Positions 1-9,132 of a stretch of 64,000 nucleotides of DNA are shown piece by piece (position 1 is the first letter of the stretch; each line of letters begins with the position of its first letter). A program made the translations under genes and the position numbers. Location of the stretch: positions 682,001 to 746,000 of the forward strand of contig JADKGE010000001.1 of assembly GCA_016717115.1 (NCBI GenBank), read 5' to 3'. This stretch comes from Actinomycetota bacterium. Lineage in GTDB: Bacteria > Actinomycetota > Actinomycetes > S36-B12. The notes beneath the pieces are model-generated. The model was given only the letters and a program-made list of their open reading frames with translations. It was not told where the DNA came from and searched no databases.

Positions 1-2
1 CG

Positions 3-134
3 GCCGGCGCGGCGCACGGTCAGGGCATCGATGCCGCCGGCTTCCGCGCCGTGGTCGAGCCGCTGGGCCGTTCCCTTCGGCAGCGCACGACGCTGTACTC
101 CGACGTGCTCACTGCCGCGACGGCGGCATCATGA
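3..134 (+). CDS. 3' end of an unidentified protein
   Basis: An open frame enters from the left edge and ends at TGA 132-134, giving about 43 C-terminal residues with a tail rich in Ala and Thr. The stop overlaps the ATG of the next gene (ATGA), so the two are probably co-translated. Too little is present to name the family. A dehydrogenase-like partner would fit, but that is a guess. Confidence 0.5.
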   Translation, partial: AGAAHGQGIDAAGFRAVVEPLGRSLRQRTTLYSDVLTAATAAS

Positions 135-712
135 CGACGCCGGGGGAGGACATCGTCGGGCTCCGCTGCATCGTCACGTCTGTCCAGCGCACCCTGCTCG
201 AGGCTGCCGCGCCCGTCGACCCGCCGACCGTCGTCGTCACGGCGGCCCTGGTCGCGCACAACCCCCTTGCCGGTGCCGGCCGGGTCGACGACCTGTCGGC
301 GCTCGAGACGCTCGGCAGCAGGGCGGCCACGGTGCTGGTCGACGCTGCCATCGCCGCCCTCGGTGCCGTAGGGCTGGGCGCGTCCGACGTGCGCGGCTAC
401 GGCAAGGGAGCCATCGTCGGATTCGACGGGGATCGTGAGCACACGGCCGCCGTGCTGCACCCACGGTTCGGCGCGCCCGTGCGGGCGGCCATCGGCGGCG
501 GCGCCGACATCATCCCGGGCACGAAGAAGGTCGCGGGTGCCGGCTCGTCGATCACGATGCCGATCGGCAACAAGGACGACCGATGGGAGTTCGATGACAT
601 GGACTCGGTCGATGTGGCGATCGTCGATGCGCCGCGGCCCGACGAGATCGTCATCGCCCTCGCACTGAGCGTCGGTGGCCGACCCAACGCGCGCGTGAAG
701 ATACCGTCCTAG
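131..712 (+). CDS. Amino acid synthesis family protein (DUF1185)
   Basis: A 193-residue soluble protein resembling the DUF1185/AA_synth family, whose usual length is about 190-200 residues. Visible family-like stretches are a GYGKGAIVG segment (about 96-104), the Gly-rich IGGGADIIPGTKK segment (about 132-144) and an ITMPIGNKDD segment near 152-161. The biochemical role of this family is not established; the name is historical. The ATG overlaps the preceding stop by 4 bp, and the EthD gene starts 9 bp downstream behind an AGGGAGAG ribosome site. The three genes therefore look like one catabolic-type operon leading into the SulP gene. Confidence 0.8.
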   Translation: MTTPGEDIVGLRCIVTSVQRTLLEAAAPVDPPTVVVTAALVAHNPLAGAGRVDDLSALETLGSRAATVLVDAAIAALGAVGLGASDVRGYGKGAIVGFDGDREHTAAVLHPRFGAPVRAAIGGGADIIPGTKKVAGAGSSITMPIGNKDDRWEFDDMDSVDVAIVDAPRPDEIVIALALSVGGRPNARVKIPS

Positions 713-721
713 GGAGAGCCG

Positions 722-1039
722 ATGTTCAAGGCCATGATCATGCTCACGCGGCGAGCCGACATGTCGCACGAGGAGTTCACCCGCTGGTGGCTCGACGAGC
801 ACGTACCCCTGGCCTCGGCTCTCCCGAACGTGCGCAAGGTGATTCTCAACGTCGTCGACGTCGGATACGACGAGGCCGGCTTCGATGGGATCTCTGAGCT
901 GTGGTTCGACTCGCAGGACGCGTTCGAACAGGCCTATGCGAGCGAGGTGGGCCAGCGCACAGCGGCCGACTCGATGGCGCATGTCAGCGGCCGGGTTCGC
1001 GTATTCGTGAGCGAGAACGAGTTCGCCGGTCGACCGTGA
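722..1039 (+). CDS. EthD domain-containing protein
   Basis: A 105-residue ferredoxin-like (dimeric alpha/beta barrel) protein. Near the N-terminus it has the pattern FTRWWLDEHVPLA typical of EthD proteins, and near residue 60 the segment ELWFDSQDAF. Family members often sit in degradative operons and act as small accessory or decarboxylase-like enzymes; the substrate cannot be read here. AGGGAGAG lies just before the ATG. The stop overlaps the GTG of the SulP transporter (GTGA at 1036-1039), so the pair is translationally coupled. Confidence 0.85.
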   Translation: MFKAMIMLTRRADMSHEEFTRWWLDEHVPLASALPNVRKVILNVVDVGYDEAGFDGISELWFDSQDAFEQAYASEVGQRTAADSMAHVSGRVRVFVSENEFAGRP

Positions 1040-2727
1040 GCGTCTCCGAGGCACTCGCCGTCCTTGGCCAGCGTTCGCTGCCACGCGCCAGCGACTACGC
1101 CGGCCTCAGGCGGAGCTGGAAGGCCGACATCCTCGCCGGGATCACCGTGGGCGTCGTCGCCCTCCCGCTGGCGCTCGCCTTCGGCGTCACGTCGGGCGTG
1201 GGCGCCGCCGCCGGCCTCACCACGGCGATCGTGGCTGGCATCGTGGCCGCCATCTTCGGCGGATCGGGCGTGCAGGTGTCGGGGCCAACCGGCGCGATGG
1301 CCGTCGTCCTCGTACCCATCGTCTCCCGGTACGGAGCCGAGGCCGTCATCCCTGTCGCCATGATGGCGGGCGGCATGGTCCTGGCGATGGGGTTGTTCGG
1401 CCTCGGGCGAGCGGTGTCCTTCATCCCCTGGCCCGTGGTCGAGGGCTTCACCGTGGGCATCGCGACGATCATCTTCCTGCAGCAGGTGCCGCTTGCCCTG
1501 AACATGCCCAAGCCCGAGGGGGAGAACACGGCTCTCGTGGCCTTCCGGGCCGTTCGGACCGCTGACTGGGCCTCGGCCAAGTGGTCGCTGGCACTGGTGG
1601 TGCTGGTCGCAGCCCTCATGATCGGGCTGCCGCGTATCCGCAAGGCCTTCCCCGCGTCGATCGTTGCGGTAGTCCTCGCCACCCTGATCGCCTCCCGGCT
1701 GGACTGGCCCGTCATGACGATCGGCCCGATCCCTGCCGGGTTCCCGACTCCCCGCGTGCCCGTGCTGGACACGGCGGCCACGAGCGCCCTGTTCTCCGCA
1801 GCCCTCGCGGTCGCCGCGCTCGCTGCGATCGAGAGTCTCCTCAGCGCACGCGTGGCCGACGGGATGGCCGACACGTCGAAGCTCAATCCGGACCGTGAGC
1901 TGTTCGGCCAGGGTCTGGCCAACGTCGCCAGTGGCGTGTTCGGCGGCATGCCGGCAACCGGCGCGATCGCCAGAACCGCCGTCAACGTGCGGGCCGGTGC
2001 CCGAACCCGCGTCTCCGCGATGGTGCACTCGCTGCTGATCCTGCTCATCGTGGCATTCGCCGGGTCGCTCGTCGCCGCCATTCCCCTCGCGGTGCTGGCC
2101 GGGGTGCTGATGGTCACCGCGGTGCGCATGGTCGACCGACGGGCCGTCCGATCGATCCTGCGCTCCACGAGATCCGACGCGCTGGTGATGATCCTGACGG
2201 CCTCGGCCACGGTCGTCTTCGACCTCATCCTGGCCGTGGAGATCGGCATCGCGGTCGCAGCCGTCCTGGCGCTTCGAGCGGTCGCCAAGAGCAGCACGGT
2301 CGAGGAGGAGGCCGACGAGGTGGTCGATCGGGCCATGGATGCGATCTCCGAGGACGAGGAAGTCGCCCTCCTGCACGAGCACATCGCCGTCTACCGCCTC
2401 GATGGCGCGCTGTTCTTCGGCGCGGCTCAGCAGTTCCTCGATGACTTCACGGCCGTCGCCGACGTGCGCGTTGTCATCCTCCGGCTCGGCGGCGTGCGGG
2501 TCGTCGACGCCAGCGGAGGACATGCGCTCGACGAGATCATCGGCGGACTGCAGTCACGCGGCATCACCGTTCTGCTCTGCGGCGTGGGACCTCGCCTCCA
2601 GCGCATCCTGACCGCGGTCGGAGCCATCGAGTCGCTGCAGGCGGAGCATCATGTGTTCACATCGCTGTCCGACGCGATCGAGCACGCGCAGGGCCACGTG
2701 AAGCGGCACCTGACACCACACGATTGA
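1036..2727 (+). CDS. SulP family anion (sulfate) permease with STAS domain
   Basis: About 563 residues. The N-terminal two thirds hold 10-12 hydrophobic segments with SulP signatures, such as the GVVALPLALAFG segment in the first membrane span and VSGPTGAM shortly after. The C-terminal portion (about 450-550) is a cytoplasmic STAS domain with the pattern RLGGVRVVDASGGHAL. The family exchanges or symports sulfate, bicarbonate or dicarboxylates; the exact anion cannot be told from sequence. The frame is open further upstream, inside the EthD gene, but GTG 1036 is chosen because it overlaps the EthD stop and directly precedes the first transport segment. Confidence 0.9.
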   Translation: MSVSEALAVLGQRSLPRASDYAGLRRSWKADILAGITVGVVALPLALAFGVTSGVGAAAGLTTAIVAGIVAAIFGGSGVQVSGPTGAMAVVLVPIVSRYGAEAVIPVAMMAGGMVLAMGLFGLGRAVSFIPWPVVEGFTVGIATIIFLQQVPLALNMPKPEGENTALVAFRAVRTADWASAKWSLALVVLVAALMIGLPRIRKAFPASIVAVVLATLIASRLDWPVMTIGPIPAGFPTPRVPVLDTAATSALFSAALAVAALAAIESLLSARVADGMADTSKLNPDRELFGQGLANVASGVFGGMPATGAIARTAVNVRAGARTRVSAMVHSLLILLIVAFAGSLVAAIPLAVLAGVLMVTAVRMVDRRAVRSILRSTRSDALVMILTASATVVFDLILAVEIGIAVAAVLALRAVAKSSTVEEEADEVVDRAMDAISEDEEVALLHEHIAVYRLDGALFFGAAQQFLDDFTAVADVRVVILRLGGVRVVDASGGHALDEIIGGLQSRGITVLLCGVGPRLQRILTAVGAIESLQAEHHVFTSLSDAIEHAQGHVKRHLTPHD

Positions 2728-2734
2728 GAGCGTG

Positions 2735-4111
2735 ATGAGCACACCCTTCGACAAGGGCCAGTCATTCGTAGGCACGGCCGCGACGGCCCCGGGCCCGGAC
2801 GGCCGCCAGATGCTCAGGGACATGTCGGTGATCCGCCGCAACCCGCTGGAGTATCTCGACCAGGCCTGGCGGCGGTACGGCGACGTCGTCCAGTTCCCCA
2901 TCCCGCGACCCCCGAGCTACCTCGTCAACGACCCCGATGGCGTGCGGCGGGTGCTGGTGGGCAACGGCCGCAACTACGGCAAGTCGACGATCCAGTACCG
3001 CTCGCTGTCGTTGGTCACCGGCGAGGGCCTCCTCGTGGCCGACACTCCCGTCTGGAGGCGGCAACGGCCGCTCGTCCAGCCGGCGTTCCACCACGAGACG
3101 CTCGAGCACATCGTCGCTCACGTCGACGTCGCCGTCACCCGCATGCTCGAGCAGTGGGGGGGCGGTGCGATCGGCCGGGTCGTCGACATCGACGCGGCGA
3201 TGATGCACGCCGCCCTCGAGGTGGTGGGCCACGCGCTCTTCGGCACCGACCTGTCAGCCGACGCGGAGCGCCTCGCCTCGGCAACCCTGGCCGCACTCGA
3301 CGTGGTGATCGCGCGCGCGCGCGTGCCGATCACCCCGCCAGCGTGGATTCCCACACCCGGGAACCGGAAGCTCACGAGATCGGTCGCCGAGCTCGACGAG
3401 GCAGTCACCCGCATGATGCGCGAGCGCGGCAGTCGTCCGGGGTCCGCGCCCACCGACATGCTCGACCTGCTCATGGCCTCGAGGGATGACATGGGCGCGG
3501 GACTGACACCTGTCGAGATCCGCGACCAGGTCGTCACCTTCATCGTCGCCGGCCACGAGACCGTGGCGAGCGCTCTGACCTGGGCGTGGGGTCTGCTGGC
3601 GGCCCACCCCGAGGCCCAGCGGCGGCTGCAGGAGGAGTCGGACGAGGTGCTCGGTGGTCGCCCGGCCCGCTTCGAGGACATGGCGCGCCTTCCATACGCG
3701 AAGGCTGTCTTCGACGAGACGCTGCGGCTCTACCCGCCCGCGTGGCTGATCACACGCAAGGCCAGCGAGGCCGACGAGCTGGGCGGCCGGGCCGTGCCCG
3801 CCGGGTCCCTCATCATCCTCAGTCCCTGGCTCCTGCACCGCCACCCGGAACTGTGGCGCGACCCCGAGGCCTTCCGGCCCCAGCGGTTCCTCGACGGCGA
3901 GGTCGATCGAACGGCGTTCATCCCCTTCGGATCGGGCCTGCGGCTGTGCATCGGCCGCGACTTCGCGAACGTCGAGGCGGTGCTGATGCTGGCGTCGATA
4001 GCCGGCCGGTACCGCGTCGAGTTCCCGCCCGGCGGTCGACTGCCGTCGGCGGAGCCGCTCGTCACCGTGCGGCCGGTCGGCGGGATGCCCCTGCTCGTCA
4101 CCGCTCGGTAG
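2735..4111 (+). CDS. Cytochrome P450
   Basis: A 458-residue soluble heme monooxygenase. The I-helix oxygen-activation motif AGHET is visible at about residue 271. The ExxR element is in DETLRLYPP (about 330) and the heme-ligand loop FGSGLRLCIG puts the cysteine near residue 405. The overall pattern (hydrophobic PPAWLITRKA, then WLLHRHPELW and FRPQRF) is that of the bacterial P450s nearest to CYP102 and eukaryotic CYP4-like heme domains. No reductase domain is fused and no ferredoxin gene is adjacent, so electrons must come from elsewhere. The substrate is unknown. A GTG sits one codon before the chosen ATG. The gene follows SulP by 7 bp. Confidence 0.93.
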   Translation: MSTPFDKGQSFVGTAATAPGPDGRQMLRDMSVIRRNPLEYLDQAWRRYGDVVQFPIPRPPSYLVNDPDGVRRVLVGNGRNYGKSTIQYRSLSLVTGEGLLVADTPVWRRQRPLVQPAFHHETLEHIVAHVDVAVTRMLEQWGGGAIGRVVDIDAAMMHAALEVVGHALFGTDLSADAERLASATLAALDVVIARARVPITPPAWIPTPGNRKLTRSVAELDEAVTRMMRERGSRPGSAPTDMLDLLMASRDDMGAGLTPVEIRDQVVTFIVAGHETVASALTWAWGLLAAHPEAQRRLQEESDEVLGGRPARFEDMARLPYAKAVFDETLRLYPPAWLITRKASEADELGGRAVPAGSLIILSPWLLHRHPELWRDPEAFRPQRFLDGEVDRTAFIPFGSGLRLCIGRDFANVEAVLMLASIAGRYRVEFPPGGRLPSAEPLVTVRPVGGMPLLVTAR

Positions 4112-4115
4112 GGGA

Positions 4116-4547
4116 TCAGCCCTTCGTGATGTACTCCAGGAGGGCCTGCCGCTCGCCCTCGAGCTCACTCAGGCGTGACTTGACGACGTCGCCGATGCTG
4201 ACGATCCCCATGAGGATGCCCTCGGGGTCGGTCACAGGGATGTGGCGCACGCGCTTCTCGGTCATCAGGTGCATCAGCTCGTCGACGTGCGCCTCCGGCG
4301 GTGCGCAGAAGACGGTCGACGTCATGATCGACGCCACGGGCCGCTGCAGCGCATCGGGTCCGTGCGACAGGCTGTGCACGACGTCGCGCTCCGAGACGAT
4401 GCCCGTGATCGTGCGGCCGTCCGCCGACACCACGAGCGCCCCGACGTTGTGCTCCGCGAGCATCGCGACAAGGTCCGCCACGGACGCGTCGGGCTGGATG
4501 GTGACGACGTTGCCGCCCTTGGCGCCGATGATCGTTGACAGTTGCAT
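4116..4547 (-). CDS. Tandem CBS-domain protein
   Basis: A 143-residue protein made almost only of two CBS motifs (roughly residues 8-62 and 72-128), with GIVSERDVV and GIVSIGDVV at the ends of the two repeats. Stand-alone CBS pairs bind adenine nucleotides and act as energy or redox sensors; the partner is unknown. Translation could start 19 codons further upstream. ATG 4547 is preferred because a strong GGGAGG ribosome site lies 6 nt before it. The gene is convergent with the P450, with a 4 bp gap. Confidence 0.9.
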   Translation of the reverse strand: MQLSTIIGAKGGNVVTIQPDASVADLVAMLAEHNVGALVVSADGRTITGIVSERDVVHSLSHGPDALQRPVASIMTSTVFCAPPEAHVDELMHLMTEKRVRHIPVTDPEGILMGIVSIGDVVKSRLSELEGERQALLEYITKG

Positions 4548-4619
4548 GTGAGACCTCCCGACGCCCATGCTGCCCGTTGGCTCACCGAATGTCACGGGTT
4601 CCACGAAAGCCGGACGCGG

Positions 4620-5384
4620 TCACGAGGGGAATCGACGCGTGACAGGAACGTCGTGGATGAGCCACACGTCGGGCTCGTAGTACACGCCCTCGTCCGCGTC
4701 GCGGTCGATGCGGACGAGGGCCAGACCATGGGGGAAGACGTAGTCCCCAGACTCCGGAAACAGCAACCCGGTCCACTGCTCCCAGTCAGCGACGGTGCCG
4801 GAGATCCTCAGCGACCGCGGCAGCGGGGTCGCGATGCGGCCACCCAGCCTTTGATGCGTGCGTATCCAAGGATCGATCGAGAAGCCGTCCCGACGTCGCC
4901 ACGCGACGTAGTGGTTGATGTCGACCAGTGGGTACCGCTCCTTCCATGAGGGCCTGACGGGAGCGATGAGGCGGTCGTAGCCGTGCGCTGCTGCCAGGTC
5001 GCGCATGGCCTCGAGCGTCAGGGCTGCCAACCCCGTCCCCCGCGCGGATGGAGAGATCTCGGCGGCCATCGCACAGAGAGTGTTCGCGCCGCGCCCTTCA
5101 CGGCGGCCTTCGACCACGGACCGGATGGCCTCGTCCATCCCGGAGGGCAGGTGAGCGTCGAGGCCGTCCCACCACAGGGGCCCGGTGTGGAGTTCCGCCA
5201 CCACCTCCTGCGATTCCGCGTCCACGACCAACGCCTGGAACTCCGGCAGCTCATCACACATCGGCCCCCAGTAGGGCCGAACGACGTCGCCGTGAAGGTT
5301 GTACTCCGGCCACACGTCTGAGGACGGAACGCCGGTCTCGGCCAGATCAGGGCGTTCAGCGAAGGTATAGACCCGGAGGGCCAC
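4620..5384 (-). CDS. GNAT-like acetyltransferase
   Basis: A 254-residue protein with a recognisable acetyl-CoA loop, PSARGTGLAALTLEAM, at about residue 115, which is the motif A pattern of the GNAT fold. The N-terminal half is less typical. The C-terminal 80 residues (DINHYVAWRRRDGFSIDPW and beyond) resemble the long GNAT relatives of actinobacteria; no substrate can be named. The frame is open far upstream, antisense to hisN. GTG 5384 is chosen because a CATACT box sits exactly 6 nt before it, the leaderless arrangement seen at many genes in this window. It lies 29 bp downstream of hisN. Confidence 0.75.
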   Translation of the reverse strand: MALRVYTFAERPDLAETGVPSSDVWPEYNLHGDVVRPYWGPMCDELPEFQALVVDAESQEVVAELHTGPLWWDGLDAHLPSGMDEAIRSVVEGRREGRGANTLCAMAAEISPSARGTGLAALTLEAMRDLAAAHGYDRLIAPVRPSWKERYPLVDINHYVAWRRRDGFSIDPWIRTHQRLGGRIATPLPRSLRISGTVADWEQWTGLLFPESGDYVFPHGLALVRIDRDADEGVYYEPDVWLIHDVPVTRRFPS

Positions 5385-5413
5385 GACGTCAGTATGCCGC
5401 AGCCACCGCGTCG

Positions 5414-6223
5414 TCAGCCGGAGATGAGGGCCAGCACCGGGGGGTGCAGCAGGCCGTTCGTCGTCAGTGCCGAGCCGCCACCGAGCGCAGACCCACCGTC
5501 GAAGGAGGTCAGGAGACCACCGGCCTCCTGGACGATGGGGACCAGGGCGGCCATGTCGTAGCTCTCGAGGAAGGGCTCCGCAGCGATGTCGACGACGCCC
5601 TCGGCAACCATCATGTGCGACCAGAAGTCCCCGTACGCGCGATGACGCCAGGTGTCGGCCATGAGGGAACTCAAGGCGCCCTCGGCGCCGCGCTGGGCCC
5701 AGCCGACGGAGTCGGAGAAGGAGAAGGAGGCATCCGCGACGTCTGCCACGAGGCTGACGTGCAGGCGGCGCGGCGCCGCGCTGCTCGGGTCCAGCCCGAA
5801 GGCGCCATGCCCGGTGCTTGCCCACCACCTGCGCGACAGGGCCGGGGCCGAGACGACGCCGACAGTCACGTCGTCGCCATCGAGGAGCGCGATCAAGGTC
5901 GCCCAGACGGGTACCCCGCGAACGTAGTTCTTGGTGCCGTCGATCGGGTCGAGGATCCACCGACGCCGCGCGTCGCCGTCGGTTCCGTATTCCTCGCCCA
6001 GCACGGAATCGCCGGGTCGATGCGCCGCGAGCTCGTCGCGAAGCGCCCTCTCCACGGCACGATCAGCTTCCGTGACGGGGGTCAGGTCGGGCTTCGTCTC
6101 GACGATCAGGTCGGTCGCGCGGAAGCGGTGCATCGACATGCGGTCGGCGATGTCGGCCATGCGAAGGGCGAGCGCGAGATCGTCGTCGAGGGAGGGGGCG
6201 GAGGCCAGTGTCTGGTGGGTCAC
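5414..6223 (-). CDS. hisN: Histidinol-phosphatase, inositol monophosphatase fold
   Basis: A 269-residue enzyme of the FIG/IMPase superfamily. Metal-binding motifs are visible as GEEYG (about 76), DPIDGTKNYVRG (about 92-103) and ESYDMAALVPIVQEAGG (about 222-238). The KNY variant of the second motif is typical of actinobacterial HisN, which removes phosphate from histidinol phosphate in histidine synthesis. A role on inositol phosphates is possible. The start is GTG with TAGGTT 6 nt upstream (6230-6235), so the mRNA is probably leaderless. It is divergent from the DUF2231 gene. In many actinobacteria hisN lies next to rsgA and aroA, as here. Confidence 0.88.
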   Translation of the reverse strand: MTHQTLASAPSLDDDLALALRMADIADRMSMHRFRATDLIVETKPDLTPVTEADRAVERALRDELAAHRPGDSVLGEEYGTDGDARRRWILDPIDGTKNYVRGVPVWATLIALLDGDDVTVGVVSAPALSRRWWASTGHGAFGLDPSSAAPRRLHVSLVADVADASFSFSDSVGWAQRGAEGALSSLMADTWRHRAYGDFWSHMMVAEGVVDIAAEPFLESYDMAALVPIVQEAGGLLTSFDGGSALGGGSALTTNGLLHPPVLALISG

Positions 6224-6229
6224 CTCGGC

Positions 6230-6288
6230 AACCTATCGCTCCCCTTCGGCGAAGGGTCTCCCGCAACGGGTCGCGCGATGCCTACAGT
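6230..6288. promoter_or_regulatory. Divergent leaderless promoters of hisN and the DUF2231 gene
   Basis: Minus strand: TAGGTT (6235-6230), six nucleotides, then GTG 6223. Plus strand: TACAGT (6283-6288), six nucleotides, then ATG 6295. Both fit an actinobacterial -10 box placed so that transcription starts at or next to the start codon. No Shine-Dalgarno sequence is present for either gene. Confidence 0.65.
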
Positions 6289-6294
6289 GTGCGC

Positions 6295-6777
6295 ATGGGA
6301 TCCCTCTTCGACACCATCGGCGGCCTGCCCGTGCACTCGCTGGTCGTGCATGCCGTCGTCGTGCTCGTACCCCTCGTCGCCCTCGGCGCGATCCTCATGG
6401 CCTTCTGGCCGTCGTTCTCGCGTCGCTTCGGCACCCTGATCGTGGTGGTGGCCGCTGGCGCGGCAGCCGCGTCCGTCGTCGCGAAGGAGTCCGGCGAGCA
6501 GCTCGCCGGGCGGGTGGGCAGTCCGGAGCCGCACGTGGACCTGGGCAGCCGCATGCCGCTGTTCGCCATCGGATTGTTCCTCGTACTGCTCGTCTTCTGG
6601 CTCTTCGACCGGGGCATCCCCATGAACCGGCCGCGCCCGACCTGGCTCAAGCTCCTCGCCGCACTGCTCGTCGTCGTCTCGCTCGCGGCGACCGGGTGGG
6701 TCATCCGGGTGGGGCACACAGGCTCGCAGGCCGTGTGGACGGGCGTCATCGAGAAGACCCAGCCGAAGAGCGGCTGA
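6295..6777 (+). CDS. DUF2231 integral membrane protein
   Basis: A 160-residue protein with four hydrophobic segments (about 15-38, 45-62, 80-100, 115-138) and the DUF2231-like N-terminus GGLPVHSLVVHAVVVLVPL, with His residues in the first membrane helix. Members are suspected heme or redox-linked membrane proteins, but the function is not established. ATG 6295 is 6 nt after a TACAGT -10 box. It converges on rsgA, with 3 bp between the stops. Confidence 0.85.
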   Translation: MGSLFDTIGGLPVHSLVVHAVVVLVPLVALGAILMAFWPSFSRRFGTLIVVVAAGAAAASVVAKESGEQLAGRVGSPEPHVDLGSRMPLFAIGLFLVLLVFWLFDRGIPMNRPRPTWLKLLAALLVVVSLAATGWVIRVGHTGSQAVWTGVIEKTQPKSG

Positions 6778-6780
6778 GCT

Positions 6781-7794
6781 CTACTGCGTTCGCCCGCCCG
6801 CCGTGAACTCCTCGTCGGGGCTGACCGAGCGGCTTCGGATCAGTCGACGCAGGGAGTCGACCCGCACGCCCATCTCTGGTGACGTCACGTCGTTGAGGGC
6901 GCACTCCTCCTCGTCGTGGGTGCAGCCGCGCGGGCAGCCGCTGGTCAGTGCGTCCAGGTCGGGGAAGGCCTTGATCACCCGCGCCGGGTCGACGTGCGCC
7001 AGCCCGAACGACCGGATGCCAGGAGTGTCGATGATCCACCCGCCCTGCGGCAGGTGGATGGCCTCGACGCTGGTGGACGTGTGTCGCCCCTTGCCCGTCA
7101 CGACGTTGACCACGCCTGTCGAGCGGTCGGCGGACGGGACCAGGTTGTTGACAAGGGTCGACTTGCCCACGCCGGAGTGGCCCACCAGCACGGTCATCTC
7201 ACCGGCAAGGGCCGCCCGCAGGTCGTCGGGCACCTTCTTGCCCGCGATCAGGTGCAGGGGCACGTCCAGCGGCCCGTACAGCCCAACGAGCTCGTCGGCG
7301 GGCTTCAGGTCGGTCTTGGTGAGCACGAGCATGGGCTCGATGCCAGCGTCGTAGGCCGCGACCAGCGCCCGGTCGATGAGCCCGATGCGTGGCTCCGGGT
7401 CGACGGTGGACGTGACGACGGCGAGCCGTGTGGCGTTCGCCACGATGATCCGCTCGACCGGATCGGTGTCCTCCGCTGTCCGTCGCAACGTGGAGTGCCG
7501 CTCGTGCCGGCGGACGATGCGCCCCTGGGTGTCGGTGTCGCCCGACGTGTCGCCCACGATGTCGACGCGATCGCCGACGACGATGCCCTTGCGGCCGAGC
7601 TCGCGCGCCTTGACCGAGTAGATGGGGGTGCCGTCGTCGAGCTCGACCGTGAAGCGCCCACGGTCGACGGTGACCACGATGCCCGGGATGGCGTCGGAGT
7701 GCTCGGGCCGGTCCTTGGACCTGGGCCGCGACTTGCCGCGCCCGGGTCGGACGCGAACGTCGTCCTCGTCGAGGAGGTGATGCTTGCGTGTCAC
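6781..7794 (-). CDS. rsgA: Ribosome small subunit-dependent GTPase A
   Basis: A 337-residue circularly permuted GTPase that helps mature the 30S subunit. An N-terminal OB-fold (about 35-110) is followed by the G4 motif TKTD (about 159), then G1 GHSGVGKSTLVNNL (about 207-220) and G3 DTPG (about 258). The C-terminal zinc knuckle has a CPRGCTHDEEEC pattern. The order G4-G1-G3 is the hallmark of the family. The start codon overlaps the aroA stop (ATGA), so it is the second gene of an aroA-rsgA unit; the same pair occurs in M. tuberculosis (Rv3227-Rv3228). Confidence 0.95.
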   Translation of the reverse strand: MTRKHHLLDEDDVRVRPGRGKSRPRSKDRPEHSDAIPGIVVTVDRGRFTVELDDGTPIYSVKARELGRKGIVVGDRVDIVGDTSGDTDTQGRIVRRHERHSTLRRTAEDTDPVERIIVANATRLAVVTSTVDPEPRIGLIDRALVAAYDAGIEPMLVLTKTDLKPADELVGLYGPLDVPLHLIAGKKVPDDLRAALAGEMTVLVGHSGVGKSTLVNNLVPSADRSTGVVNVVTGKGRHTSTSVEAIHLPQGGWIIDTPGIRSFGLAHVDPARVIKAFPDLDALTSGCPRGCTHDEEECALNDVTSPEMGVRVDSLRRLIRSRSVSPDEEFTAGGRTQ

Positions 7795-9125
7795 GCCTGC
7801 AGGGCCGGGCTGCGGGAGTCGTCGAGCATCCTTGTCCAGCGCTCGGCGAAGCGCGGAAGCGTCTTGGCCGTCGTGTCGACATTGTCGATCTGGACGCCGA
7901 TGACGCGAAGGCCGATGATCGCCGCAGCCGTAGCTATGCGATGGTCGGAGTAGGTGAGGAACTCGCCCGCATGGAGGGCGCGCGGGGTGATGACCAGGCC
8001 GTCGTCGGTCTCGGTGACGTCGCCGCCGAGGTTGTTGAGCTCGGTGCGCATCGCCGACAGGCGGTCTGTCTCGTGACCACGCAGGTGGCCGATTCCGCGC
8101 AGTCGACTAGGTGAGTCGGCGAGGGCCGCGAGGGCGGCGATCGCGGGTGCCAGCTCGCCGGCGTCGTGAAGGTCCACGTCGATTCCGTGGACATCGCCGG
8201 TGCCGGCGACCGTGAGCCCCTTGTCCGTGAACTCGACCGCGCCGCCCATGCGCACGAGCAGGTCACGAAGCAGGTTGCCGGGCTGCGTGGTGCGTCGGGG
8301 CCAGTCGGGCACGGTGACGGTGCCGCCGCACACGAGGGCAGCCGCGAGGAAGGGTGCGGCGTTGGAAAGGTCGGGTTCGATCGTGCGATCAACGGCCTCG
8401 ATGTTGTGCGGGTCCACGTGCCACACGGTCTCTCCCGCACGCCGCACGGGGACGCCGTGCTCGGCCAGCATGGCGACGGTCATGTCGATGTGGGGCATGC
8501 TCGGGATGGGATCACCGACGTGGTGGACGGTGATACCGGTGTTGAAGCGCGCGGCGCTCAGCAGGAGGCCGGAGATGAACTGGCTCGACTTGGAGGCGTC
8601 GACGGTGACCTCGCCGCCGAGGAGCTCGCCCGTGGCGCTGACCATGAACGGCAGTCGGCCCGTGCCGCGATCGTGCACCGTGGCACCGAGTTCCTTGAGT
8701 GACTCGATGATGGTGCCCATCGGCCGCTTGCGCGCTTGCGCGTCGCCATCGAACGAGATGTCGCCGTGCGCCAGCGTGGACAGCGGCGGGAGGAACCGCA
8801 TCACGGTGCCGGCGAGCCCCACATCGATGCTCGCAGGTCCCCGCATGAAGTGCGGAGTCACGCGCACGTCGACGTTGCCCACGTCGTGACGCTTCAGGAC
8901 CTTGATCTCGATGCCCAGTGCGCGGAGCGCATCCATCATCAGGCGGGTGTCACGTGCGTCGAGCAGACCCTTGATCGTGCTGGGACCGTCCGCGAGCGCG
9001 GCGAGGACCAGGGCTCGGTTGCTCTCCGACTTCGAGCCCGGCACCCGGACGATGGCCGAGACGGGCGCGCTCGCTGTCGGTGCCGGCCAGAGGTCGCGGC
9101 TCGTCTCGTTCTCGTTGGTGGTCAT
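7791..9125 (-). CDS. aroA: 3-phosphoshikimate 1-carboxyvinyltransferase (EPSP synthase)
   Basis: About 444 residues. It joins shikimate 3-phosphate and phosphoenolpyruvate in the shikimate pathway. Signatures are PGSKSESNRALVLAAL near residue 30, GLAGTVMRFLPPL near 104 (class I-like LxGTxxR), and DHRIATAAAIIGLRV near 397. The alternative GTG 9128 lies one codon upstream. ATG 9125 is 7 nt after TAGCCT (9138-9133), which argues for a leaderless or nearly leaderless transcript. It is co-transcribed with rsgA and divergent from the FUSC gene. Confidence 0.96.
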   Translation of the reverse strand: MTTNENETSRDLWPAPTASAPVSAIVRVPGSKSESNRALVLAALADGPSTIKGLLDARDTRLMMDALRALGIEIKVLKRHDVGNVDVRVTPHFMRGPASIDVGLAGTVMRFLPPLSTLAHGDISFDGDAQARKRPMGTIIESLKELGATVHDRGTGRLPFMVSATGELLGGEVTVDASKSSQFISGLLLSAARFNTGITVHHVGDPIPSMPHIDMTVAMLAEHGVPVRRAGETVWHVDPHNIEAVDRTIEPDLSNAAPFLAAALVCGGTVTVPDWPRRTTQPGNLLRDLLVRMGGAVEFTDKGLTVAGTGDVHGIDVDLHDAGELAPAIAALAALADSPSRLRGIGHLRGHETDRLSAMRTELNNLGGDVTETDDGLVITPRALHAGEFLTYSDHRIATAAAIIGLRVIGVQIDNVDTTAKTLPRFAERWTRMLDDSRSPALQA

Positions 9126-9132
9126 CACTGCA

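Noticed and set aside
934..2523. A 529-codon open frame on the minus strand opposite the SulP gene
   Set aside because: Its composition (Asp, Gly, His, Arg-rich without any fold signal) is what high-GC antisense frames produce; the plus strand encodes a clear SulP transporter.
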